Shown: one piece after another, positions 34,396-44,723 of the stretch
How positions within the stretch are numbered: position 1 is the first letter of the stretch
Layout of the letters: each line of letters begins with the position of its first letter
Assembly (NCBI GenBank): GCA_938002665.1
Contig: CALLAE010000094.1
Span: forward strand, 1-50,714
Source: an uncultured Saprospiraceae bacterium
Lineage (GTDB): Bacteria; Bacteroidota; Bacteroidia; Chitinophagales; Saprospiraceae
Reading direction: 5' to 3'
DNA: 50,714 bases
Position numbers and translations under genes: made by a program
The notes under the pieces: generated by a model
The model's input: only the letters and a program-made list of their open reading frames with translations
Databases searched by the model: none
Told to the model about the DNA's origin: nothing

Positions 34396-35106
34396 ATGTT
34401 CGGATACATAGCTATAGTAGCAATCTCCTCACTGGTAGGAATGGTCATCAGTAAAAAATTGAAAAGCACCTTTGCAAAGTATGGGACTGTAATAATGAGC
34501 AATGGGATGAATGGTGCCCAAGTTGCACAGGCCATGCTGGACTATTATAATATCAATGATGTCAAAATTGTCCCACGTAAGGGCATACTTACAGATCATT
34601 ATAATCCACTGACAAAAACGATAGCGCTTTCAGAACCTGTATATAATAGTTACAGTGTATCTGCAGGGGCGGTGGCGGCCCATGAGTGCGGCCATGCGAT
34701 CCAGCATGCCAGTAAGTATCATGCGATGCACATGCGTTCTGTTATGGTCCCATTTATTCAGTTTTCGTCACGGATACAGCAGTTTTTGTTTTTTGGAATC
34801 TTGATGGGGATAGGGACAGAGATTATGACTAGTGTATGGGGGCTGGGGATACTGACGGCGACCTTTGGAGCGACAGCCTTATTTGCCTTGGTGACCTTGC
34901 CTGTAGAGTTCAATGCCTCTAAAAGAGCGCTGACTTGGCTAGACGATACGGATGTTATGAAAGATGGGATAGAGTATGATGGAGCAAAGGAAGGACTGAA
35001 GTGGGCAGCTATGACCTATGTGGCAAATGCACTGAGCGCACTGGTTATTTTCTTATATTTCGGGTGGAATATGTTAACAAATAGGAACAAAGGACGGTTA
35101 GTATAG
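34396..35106 (+). CDS. Neutral zinc metallopeptidase (Zn_peptidase_2), copy 2
   Basis: A 236-residue paralog of the preceding gene. HECGHAIQH is at the same position (residues 96-104), with the same ILTDHYNPLTKTIALSE block and membrane segments. Divergence is spread through the whole protein, so the duplication is old and both copies look functional. Its base composition is more G-rich in the second half than copy 1. Followed by frr after 62 bp. Confidence 0.9.
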   Translation: MFGYIAIVAISSLVGMVISKKLKSTFAKYGTVIMSNGMNGAQVAQAMLDYYNINDVKIVPRKGILTDHYNPLTKTIALSEPVYNSYSVSAGAVAAHECGHAIQHASKYHAMHMRSVMVPFIQFSSRIQQFLFFGILMGIGTEIMTSVWGLGILTATFGATALFALVTLPVEFNASKRALTWLDDTDVMKDGIEYDGAKEGLKWAAMTYVANALSALVIFLYFGWNMLTNRNKGRLV

Positions 35107-35168
35107 TGCTAGGCAGTCTTAATTTGTTTTGTTTAGCAATAATTTTATAAATAATAAATACAGTAAAA

Positions 35169-35732
35169 ATGAGTGAACTAATAGACATGGCCCTAGCAGA
35201 AGGAAAGCAGTCTATGGACGGTGCTCTAGATCATCTTAATGCGGAACTGACCAAAGTAAGAACCGGAAGAGCAAATGTCTCTCTGGTCAAAGATATTATC
35301 GTAGAGTACTTTGGAGTGCCTACACCTCTATCGCAGGCTGCAAATCTATCCACACCTGACTCTAAGACTATCTCTATTCAGCCCTGGGACAAGAGTCTTC
35401 TTGGCGTCATAGAGAAAGCCATCTTTGAAGCCAACATTGGAATCACTCCGATGAACGATGGAGAATTTGTCAGAATATCTATTCCACCTATGACTGAGGA
35501 AAGAAGAAAGGAGATGGTGAAAAAAGCTAAGTCACTAGGAGAGGATAGCAAAGTGAGTCTGAGAAATGAAAGACAGAAAATGATGTCTATCATAAAGTCT
35601 GAAGTTAAAGATGGTTTTCCAGAAGACATGGGCAAGAAAATGGAAGGCCAAGTAGAAGGCCTCATAAAAAGCTATGTAGAAAAGATAGGGAAGATGATAG
35701 ATGCAAAGGAAACAGATATCATGAAGGTCTAA
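35169..35732 (+). CDS. frr: Ribosome recycling factor
   Basis: A 187-residue protein that splits post-termination ribosomes with EF-G. Motifs are LNAELTKVRTGRANVSLVKD, PLSQAANLSTPDSKTISIQP and IRISIPPMTEERRKEMVKKAK-type text (RISIPPMTEERRKEMVKKA). Normal length and full domain set. A terminator follows. Confidence 0.97.
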   Translation: MSELIDMALAEGKQSMDGALDHLNAELTKVRTGRANVSLVKDIIVEYFGVPTPLSQAANLSTPDSKTISIQPWDKSLLGVIEKAIFEANIGITPMNDGEFVRISIPPMTEERRKEMVKKAKSLGEDSKVSLRNERQKMMSIIKSEVKDGFPEDMGKKMEGQVEGLIKSYVEKIGKMIDAKETDIMKV

Positions 35733-35755
35733 AATAGACAGAAAGAAATATAACG

Positions 35756-35792
35756 GCGAGGCTCAGATGAAATCTGGGTCTCGCTTTTTTTT
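35756..35792 (+). terminator. Terminator of frr
   Basis: GCGAGGCTCAGAT pairs with ATCTGGGTCTCGC through one wobble and small bulge, followed by eight T. Confidence 0.85.
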
Positions 35793-35922
35793 GGCATTGT
35801 CAGAAGGCACTATTTTTTATGAGTTTAGCCTCTTGCGAGTATTGGTCATGTGATATTAACTGTTGGTCGAATTGCTTGAACTCTTGTTTCCAATATGATG
35901 GTTAGAGTAAGAAAGTGAAGCC

Positions 35923-36144
35923 ATGTTAAAGAAAATTAGATCAATAAATGAAGGATGGTTTTTAGTTATGATGGGTATAGGAATTATCCTTGCAGGCTTA
36001 GGGATGATGGAAAATTCTGGCAGTGGAAATACTTTACTTTGTTTTGATGCGGGATGCATTTACGTTCAAGGGATAAGCAATATTTTCTTGGGTCTCGTAA
36101 TGATAGGATTTGGGGTTTATATTAGATTTTTCCAGTTTAGGTAA
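35923..36144 (+). CDS. Small two-helix membrane protein
   Basis: A 73-residue protein with AAGTGAAG before ATG 35923. Two hydrophobic segments, WFLVMMGIGIILAGLGMM and ISNIFLGLVMIGFGVYI, are joined by a short loop with two Cys (LLCFDAGC). I do not recognise it. The coding look and the bidirectional terminator after it support a real gene; function unknown. Confidence 0.55.
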   Translation: MLKKIRSINEGWFLVMMGIGIILAGLGMMENSGSGNTLLCFDAGCIYVQGISNIFLGLVMIGFGVYIRFFQFR

Positions 36145-36203
36145 GCTTCTGTTTTATCCCATTGGTTGAAGGTTTGCAGCTTCAGTCTCATTTAAGATGT
36201 TGC

Positions 36204-36246
36204 CAAAAAAAAGGCTGCTAAATAAATTAACAGCCTCTTTTTGTGG
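36204..36246. terminator. Bidirectional terminator between the small membrane protein gene and katG
   Basis: AGGCTG (36212-36217) pairs with CAGCCT (36231-36236), with an extra TAA/TTA pairing inside. The minus side is followed by eight T, the plus side by CTTTTTGT. Confidence 0.8.
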
Positions 36247-36277
36247 TGATTTTTTTTGGTATGAATCCAAGCACAAG

Positions 36278-38550
<2,273 letters not shown>

Positions 38551-38556
38551 GTATTT

Positions 38557-39501
38557 ATGTTATCAATATCTATAAGTCAGATAAAATACATACTTGCGCT
38601 GCACAAGACGGGAAGTTTTAGTGAAGCTGCAGCACAGTGCTTTGTCACTCAGAGTACCCTCAGTACCATGATCAAAAAACTAGAAAATCAGTTTGACTTC
38701 AAGCTTTTTGATAGGAATTCTAAACCCATACGATTGACCAAAGAAGGACATTTAGTTATAGCACAGTTTAAGAATATAGATAGCCAATTTGAAAAACTAG
38801 AAGAGCTGGTACAAGAGACAAAAGATGAGATGCATGGCACCTTGTCTATAGGAATTATACCGACCTTAGCACCCTTTCTGCTCCCTTTGTTTTTAGATAA
38901 ATTGGTCTCTAGTTATCTTAATATCAATTTTCACATCCATGAGATTACAACTCGAGAGATAGTTACACGATTAAGATCTAAGGATTTGGATATCGGTATC
39001 TTATCCGTACCCATTACCGAAAAGGATCTGATTCAGAAAACTTTGTTTACGGAAGAGTTTTTTGTATACGACGCTTCTGATAACATCAAGCCAAATAAGA
39101 TTTTCAAGATAGAAGATATAGATGTATCTCGATTGTGGTTGCTAGAGGAGAGCCATTGTCTGAGCCATCAGATAGATCAGATTTGTCATCTGAAGAAAAA
39201 AAGAACCCAAGCTAATAACCTTATCTATAATGGCGGTTCCATCCATTCTTTGTTAGAGTTTGTTAAGATTAACAAGGGCCTCACTTTGGTTCCTAAGCTT
39301 GCGATAGCCAATAAGGTTCTAGTAGACAGTGATTTGATCTTTAAGTTGAAAAGTCCAGTACCTGCCAGAGAGATCGGCATAGTCACCCATCCTGACTTCG
39401 TCAAGAGAAGAATCCTTAAGGCCTTAGAGAAAGAGATTAAGTCAGCCGTCAAGCCTTTTTTGAGTAAGGCCAGAAAGGTTTTTATTGTGAAGCCCGACTG
39501 A
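38557..39501 (+). CDS. oxyR: Hydrogen-peroxide sensor and transcription activator OxyR
   Basis: A 314-residue LysR-family regulator. The helix-turn-helix is at residues ~15-45 (SFSEAAAQCFVTQSTLSTMI). The sensor domain has LLEESHCLSHQIDQICHL with Cys201 and Cys210. The spacing of eight residues between the cysteines equals that of the redox pair Cys199/Cys208 in E. coli OxyR. It should form a disulfide with peroxide and activate katG, which is divergent from it. The peroxidase fusion gene begins 65 bp downstream and may be in the same regulon. Confidence 0.95.
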   Translation: MLSISISQIKYILALHKTGSFSEAAAQCFVTQSTLSTMIKKLENQFDFKLFDRNSKPIRLTKEGHLVIAQFKNIDSQFEKLEELVQETKDEMHGTLSIGIIPTLAPFLLPLFLDKLVSSYLNINFHIHEITTREIVTRLRSKDLDIGILSVPITEKDLIQKTLFTEEFFVYDASDNIKPNKIFKIEDIDVSRLWLLEESHCLSHQIDQICHLKKKRTQANNLIYNGGSIHSLLEFVKINKGLTLVPKLAIANKVLVDSDLIFKLKSPVPAREIGIVTHPDFVKRRILKALEKEIKSAVKPFLSKARKVFIVKPD

Positions 39502-39566
39502 TAGGACTACCTATTTAGTAACCTTTCACCTTTTAGTGACATAAAGAGGGACTAAAACGGATTCCT

Positions 39567-42500
39567 ATGAATAAGAAGGCTTTACTTCTAGGTATAATAG
39601 CTTGTATTATTGTCTCCATTCAGGCTGTTCCGGCCATATTAGACGGGATATTAGACACAGGTGTCTTGTATAATTACGAAGATCAAGCTATCCCTGACTA
39701 CATATTTAGGGAGGATGTGCATCAGAGACCTATTTCTGATGAGGTATCCACGCTAGGTAGAGTCTTATTCTACGACAAGCAGTTATCACTCAATAGTTCT
39801 CTAGCTTGCGCTGGTTGTCATAAGCAGGAATTCGCTTTTGGGGATACCCTTGTAGCTAGTCCAGGTTTTGATAAAATCAATACTGAAAGGCACTCGACTC
39901 GGCTAGTCAATCTCAATTTTAGTCATATGCCAGAAGTTTTTTGGGATAGGCGCGCGGGACATCTAGACAGTCTACCGCTGATGGTTTTGTCTAACTCTAT
40001 AGAGATGGGATTCAGTGGTAAAGATGGCCAGCCCGCTGTAGATTCTTTGATAAAGAGATTGGAAGCGGTGCCTTACTATGATGAATTATTCCAACTGGCC
40101 TACGACGATGAGCAGATCACAGAGGCCAAAGTTAATTTAGCTCTTACAGAATTTGTAAGGTCTATCGTTTCTTATGATTCTAAATATGATGTAGGAAGAA
40201 CGATGGTAGATAGCGTCCAGCAGTTGTTCCCTAATTTTACGGCAGAGGAGAATCGTGGGAAAGAATTATACTTGTCTCCCTTCAGTGATCCTATACCTCA
40301 ATTTTTCGTACACGATATCCGCGAGCGAATGGAAGATAAGATGGGTTGTGCCGACTGTCACGGCATAGATAATTTCACCAGCAGGAAAACTTCTTTGACG
40401 GGTAATAATGGTATCGTAGGCGTTATAGACCATCCCAACGAAGTGGACACTACAGTCAAGCGGTCCCCTAGTCTCAGAGACTTAGTAAATAGAGACGGTA
40501 TAGAGCTAGGCCCTTTTATGCATGATGGCAGCCTGAGCTCATTAGCAAAAGTAGTAGAGCATTATAACACTATAGGCATAAGAGAAAAAACGATAGGGCT
40601 ACATCCTAACTTGAATATCGATGTTCCGAACGGAACTTATACAGATCCCACTGGGGGTGGCGCACAGGGGCCTTCTGGGTTTTTTATTCCTAGTACTAGA
40701 ATAGACCTTGAAGAGGAAAAGGCACTGGTCGCTTTTCTTAAGACGCTGACAGGAAGCAACATCTATACTGATCCTAAATGGTCTGATCCTTTTGATGAAG
40801 AGGGGAGGCTGAGAGTGGAGACTGCTTGTGCAAGTCTGATCCAGCATCATGAAACGATGGAAATCTGTGAGGGTGATAGTTACAGAGGCTTTTTCACTCC
40901 AGGTATACACAAAAAGAGAATTGCTAATCCAACTGGTTGTGACTCATTAGTAACTGTCGAAATAGCAATCAGACAATCGCCAGAGAAAACAGAAACAGTG
41001 ACCATTTGTGAATCAGAAGATTACTATGGACATACAGATGCTGGTTCGTATGTAGATATGTTGCCTTCAACAAATGGTTGTGATACTATAAGATATCTGG
41101 AAATGGAAGTTATCCCTCTGCAGAGGCAATATAGGTATGAATATTTTTGTGCAGGAGATAGTTTTGAAGGTTATACCGAGCCAGGAACCTACTATGATAC
41201 CATACCTAACTCTGATGGGTGCTATACACAAGTATACATGAGACTTAGATACCAGAGACTCAATCTCCAAAGAGAATATGTAGAAATCTGTCCAGGTTCC
41301 AGCTACAACGGATATACACGGCCAGGATGGTATACAGACACCTTAGATTGTTATAATGGGATCAGGACACAAATTGTTTTCATTGATGGTTATGAAATTT
41401 CTGAGGAGCATACTATCTGTGAAGGAGAAAATTTATATGGTTATAGTACTTCAGGAGAATATACTGATGTCTTTTCTTCTGTAGGAGAATGTGATTCCAC
41501 TAGATATCTTACGCTGCATGTTGCCCAGCCTTCAGAATCCTATCAGCTCATAGAAATCTGTGAAGGCGAATCCTTTATTAATTATTCTACGACAGGTTTG
41601 CATCACGACATTTTTGTCAATGCCGAAGGTTGTGACTCTACTAGATATATAGACCTGATAGTATTGCCACATTCTGAGTCTTACCTTTCTGAGAGTATCT
41701 GCGAGGGCGAGACATTGTATGGCTATGATGTTTCGGGATCATATACAGATGTATTTACTAATGCTTTAGGTTGTGATTCTACCAGACATCTTCATTTAGA
41801 AATATTAGAATCTACAGAATCATTTATCCCTATTGCTATCTGCGAGGGGGAGTCATATGAAGGCTATACTAAAGCAGGCGTCTACACTGACCTATTGACT
41901 AATCTGGCAGGCTGTGATTCTACAAGACAGATAGAGCTCGTAGTGTTAGAACATACACAGTCAGAAATAGAACTCGAGTTATGTTTAGGAGAGGAATATG
42001 AGAGCTATAGAGAATCAGGTCAGTACGAAGATGTTTTCCAGAATGCAGCAGGTTGTGACTCCACTCGTTATGTTAGTTTGGAAATACTACTGCCTTCTGA
42101 ATCTTATACAGAAATGAGTATCTGTGAAGGTGAGGAGCAGTGGGGCTATGATCGTGCAGGGGTCTATGAGGATGCCTTGACTAATGCAGTTGGCTGTGAT
42201 TCTTTTAGAGTGCTAGATCTGAGTATCTTAGAACATTCAGAAAGTTATGAAGAAGTGCATCTCTGTCCAGGTGAAGAGTATGAAGGTTACAGCGAGGGCA
42301 GCCATGAGGAGTCCTATGTCAATGCAGTCGGTTGTGATTCACTCAGACAGATAGAAATTGTAAAAATTGCTTATGATGATGCAATCTGCTCTCCGCAATA
42401 TGATAAGCAACCAAAGATGATGAGCGAGACAGCCTATATGTCAGCAAGTCCTAATCCTGTGGTAGATTACCTTAATTTGAATATTAGCAAAGCCGAACGC

Positions 42501-42668
42501 TTACCAGCTGAAGTCAGAATCTATGATAGTAATCATCGTATGATCTTTGCTGTGATAGTACATAATATGGAAACCAGTATAGATTTTACGGGCTACGATG
42601 CAGGACTGTATATCGTCCACGTCAAAGATGGAGAAAACATGTTCTTGACCAAGGTGCTGAAGATGTAA
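39567..42668 (+). CDS. Secreted di-heme cytochrome c peroxidase (CCP/MauG-type) fused to eleven repeats and a T9SS domain
   Basis: A 1033-residue protein. Signal peptide at 1-23. Residues ~50-410 are a di-heme CCP/MauG domain with CAGCH at 81-85 and CADCH at 261-265, plus FMHDGSLSSLAKVVEHY. Residues ~427-960 hold eleven repeats of about 47 residues with consensus ICEGExYxGY, GxYxD, N-x-x-GCDSTR; each carries two Cys. The last ~70 residues are a T9SS sorting domain (ASPNPVVDYLNLNI to the end). Stand-alone CCP is ~350 residues, so the fusion triples the length. Exported by T9SS, it would act at the surface, reducing peroxide or oxidising a protein partner. It follows oxyR by 65 bp. Confidence 0.93.
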   Translation: MNKKALLLGIIACIIVSIQAVPAILDGILDTGVLYNYEDQAIPDYIFREDVHQRPISDEVSTLGRVLFYDKQLSLNSSLACAGCHKQEFAFGDTLVASPGFDKINTERHSTRLVNLNFSHMPEVFWDRRAGHLDSLPLMVLSNSIEMGFSGKDGQPAVDSLIKRLEAVPYYDELFQLAYDDEQITEAKVNLALTEFVRSIVSYDSKYDVGRTMVDSVQQLFPNFTAEENRGKELYLSPFSDPIPQFFVHDIRERMEDKMGCADCHGIDNFTSRKTSLTGNNGIVGVIDHPNEVDTTVKRSPSLRDLVNRDGIELGPFMHDGSLSSLAKVVEHYNTIGIREKTIGLHPNLNIDVPNGTYTDPTGGGAQGPSGFFIPSTRIDLEEEKALVAFLKTLTGSNIYTDPKWSDPFDEEGRLRVETACASLIQHHETMEICEGDSYRGFFTPGIHKKRIANPTGCDSLVTVEIAIRQSPEKTETVTICESEDYYGHTDAGSYVDMLPSTNGCDTIRYLEMEVIPLQRQYRYEYFCAGDSFEGYTEPGTYYDTIPNSDGCYTQVYMRLRYQRLNLQREYVEICPGSSYNGYTRPGWYTDTLDCYNGIRTQIVFIDGYEISEEHTICEGENLYGYSTSGEYTDVFSSVGECDSTRYLTLHVAQPSESYQLIEICEGESFINYSTTGLHHDIFVNAEGCDSTRYIDLIVLPHSESYLSESICEGETLYGYDVSGSYTDVFTNALGCDSTRHLHLEILESTESFIPIAICEGESYEGYTKAGVYTDLLTNLAGCDSTRQIELVVLEHTQSEIELELCLGEEYESYRESGQYEDVFQNAAGCDSTRYVSLEILLPSESYTEMSICEGEEQWGYDRAGVYEDALTNAVGCDSFRVLDLSILEHSESYEEVHLCPGEEYEGYSEGSHEESYVNAVGCDSLRQIEIVKIAYDDAICSPQYDKQPKMMSETAYMSASPNPVVDYLNLNISKAERLPAEVRIYDSNHRMIFAVIVHNMETSIDFTGYDAGLYIVHVKDGENMFLTKVLKM

Positions 42669-42680
42669 TCTGTGATGAGC

Positions 42681-43040
42681 TTACATCTTAATGACCTTCT
42701 TGCTGTATGTTTTTCCTGAAACAAAATGTAGAACAATAATATAAGCTCCTGACTCAAACTCGCTCAGATTTGGTAGTTTGAGTCGGGTTTTGTTGTTAAT
42801 TCCAGTTCAAGATCTTTAAACACAAATTCTCCATTTGCGTTTGTACTGAAAGACTCAATAAAGCCATTTGAAGAATTATATAACTTCACAAGCTGACCTT
42901 CTTTTTTACTGTCTGAGGATTGGTAACAATTATCATGATCAAGATCATAAAAGAAAAAGCCAGATATGGAATCTATGGGGTTTGCAAAAACTGATGTCTC
43001 AGTAACAAATAGAATCAGTGTTACAAGCTGTAATTTTCAT
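42681..43040 (-). pseudogene. Shrunken T9SS/SdrD-like secreted protein remnant
   Basis: On the minus strand ATG 43040 starts a signal-peptide-like frame that is broken by a one-base shift, continuing as LILFVTETSVFANPIDS. Then comes an SdrD B-like unit (FFFYDLDHDNCYQSSDSK, NANGEFVFKDLELEL) to a stop. In another frame, LSEFESGAYIIVLHF and TYSKKVIKM give the end of a T9SS domain, stopping at 42681. Two shifts and a large internal loss are needed, so it cannot be functional. It converges on the peroxidase fusion with 12 bp between stops. Confidence 0.6.
42751..42784 (+). terminator. Inverted repeat that may end the peroxidase fusion transcript
   Basis: A perfect 10-bp stem GACTCAAACT/AGTTTGAGTC with 14-nt loop, followed on the plus strand by GGGTTTTGTTG. 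It lies 82 bp after the stop at 42668. It also sits at the frame break inside the T9SS remnant. Confidence 0.45.
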
Positions 43041-43222
43041 TAGTGTAAGGCTTTTATCAGAAATAGCCGTTAGATCTCTGGTTGATAAGAGGAGGTATTA
43101 CTTCCCAGATAATGAGGTTGGATAACTAAAATTATACAATTTTGGCCGCAGTTAGAATGACTATCTCTTATTTCACTTAGAATTCTAGATTTAAGCAATA
43201 TATTACTTCACAAATATGATAC

Positions 43223-44572
43223 ATGGATTTTAGAGTAATCGGAATAATAATAGTGAGTTGTCTCATTGCTTGTAGCCCTAGAATAGTACCTGCTGACGAA
43301 AGTGCAAGTGCGGAAGAAATAAAGATGCCATCGATGTTTCCAGATTCTATACCTGCTGTGAGGATAGAGCTGGCCTCCACGATGGTAGGACCTTGCGAGC
43401 CTTCCATCTGTATCAATCCCACCAAGCCGACACAGATAGTTGCAGGTTCTGTACTGAATAACTTATATGTATCTAACGATGGCGGTGTCACCTGGACTAA
43501 AGACAAGCTCAGCTCTAGCTGGGGAGTCTATGGAGACCCAGTCATCAGAGCCAATTACAAAGGTGATTTTTTCTATGCCCATCTCTCCAATCCTGACGGC
43601 GCACCCTACGCCAGCGAATCTTTCCTTGATAGAATAGTCATCCAAAAATCTGAAGACGGTGGCAAGACCTGGGATGATGGCTCCTACACTTTGCCGCGCT
43701 CTCCCAAAGACCAAGATAAACAATGGTTAGCCATAGACCCTAGAGATAATACTGTCTATATTACCTGGACAGAATTTGATCTCTATGATAGCCCTAAGCC
43801 AGAAGACAAGTCCAGAATCCTCTTCTCCAAATCCACTGACGATGGTGAGAGTTGGACAGATCCCATCATGCTAAGTCAGTACGAAGGCAATTGTCTGGAT
43901 AGCGATGACACGACCGAGGGGGCAGTGCCGGCGGTAGGCCCCAATGGAGAAGTCTATGTAGCTTGGGCTTATAACGAAAAGATATATTTTGATAAGTCTT
44001 ATGATGGCGGGAAGACCTGGCTGGAAGAAGATCTCGTCGTGTCAGACCAACCAGGTGGCTGGGATATTATGATACCCGGAATCATCAGAAGTAACGGCAT
44101 GCCTATCACCTGCGTGGATAGATCTAGCAGTCCACACAAAGGCACCATCTATGTTAACTGGAGCGACCAGCGTAATGGCGAAGACGACACAGATATATGG
44201 GTAGCAAGCAGTAATGATGAGGGCCAGAGCTGGTCAGCACCTGTCAGAGTAAATGATGATGCACGAGGCAAGCAACAGTTCCTTACATGGATGGAAGTGG
44301 ATCAGAGTAATGGCTATGTGTATTGTGTTTTTTATGACAGGAGAAATCATGAAGATGTGACCACTGATGTTTTTATAGCAGTATCCAAAGATGGCGGCAA
44401 GACCTGGGAGAATAGAAAGGTAAACTCTAAAAGCTTCACTCCCAATCCCTCCATTTTCTTTGGTGATTATAATGACCTCAGTGTCGTAGATGGTATCGTC
44501 CGACCGATATGGACGCAGCTGGAGGGCTGGCAGTTAAGTGTCTGGACAGCGCTGGTGAATGTGAAAGAGTAG
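43223..44572 (+). CDS. Sialidase-like BNR-repeat lipoprotein
   Basis: A 449-residue protein with a lipoprotein signal ending LIAC (Cys17). At least six Asp-box (BNR) motifs occur at regular spacing: SNDGGVTWT, SEDGGKTWD, STDDGESWT, SYDGGKTWL, SNDEGQSWS and SKDGGKTWE. This fits a six-bladed beta-propeller of the sialidase/neuraminidase superfamily. The Arg triad and FRIP motif of true sialidases are not obvious, so glycan binding or another hydrolase activity is possible. Surface or periplasmic. Confidence 0.85.
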   Translation: MDFRVIGIIIVSCLIACSPRIVPADESASAEEIKMPSMFPDSIPAVRIELASTMVGPCEPSICINPTKPTQIVAGSVLNNLYVSNDGGVTWTKDKLSSSWGVYGDPVIRANYKGDFFYAHLSNPDGAPYASESFLDRIVIQKSEDGGKTWDDGSYTLPRSPKDQDKQWLAIDPRDNTVYITWTEFDLYDSPKPEDKSRILFSKSTDDGESWTDPIMLSQYEGNCLDSDDTTEGAVPAVGPNGEVYVAWAYNEKIYFDKSYDGGKTWLEEDLVVSDQPGGWDIMIPGIIRSNGMPITCVDRSSSPHKGTIYVNWSDQRNGEDDTDIWVASSNDEGQSWSAPVRVNDDARGKQQFLTWMEVDQSNGYVYCVFYDRRNHEDVTTDVFIAVSKDGGKTWENRKVNSKSFTPNPSIFFGDYNDLSVVDGIVRPIWTQLEGWQLSVWTALVNVKE

Positions 44573-44723
44573 GGGAAAGTCACATTTTTGGAGTCGGTCC
44601 AGCTCTGACTTATGTATACTAATAGAAACCTAGGTGGATATTCACTTGTCTATTCTGTGAGTCACTATAAGTCAAAAATATTCTATTAGAGTAAGCGTTT
44701 AGTTAGCAGAAAATCAGAGATCT

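Noticed and set aside
40860-42390. Tandem DNA repeat or CRISPR-like array in the peroxidase fusion gene.
   Set aside because: Periodicity of ~140 bp is at protein level with diverged DNA; there are no identical short repeats with unique spacers.
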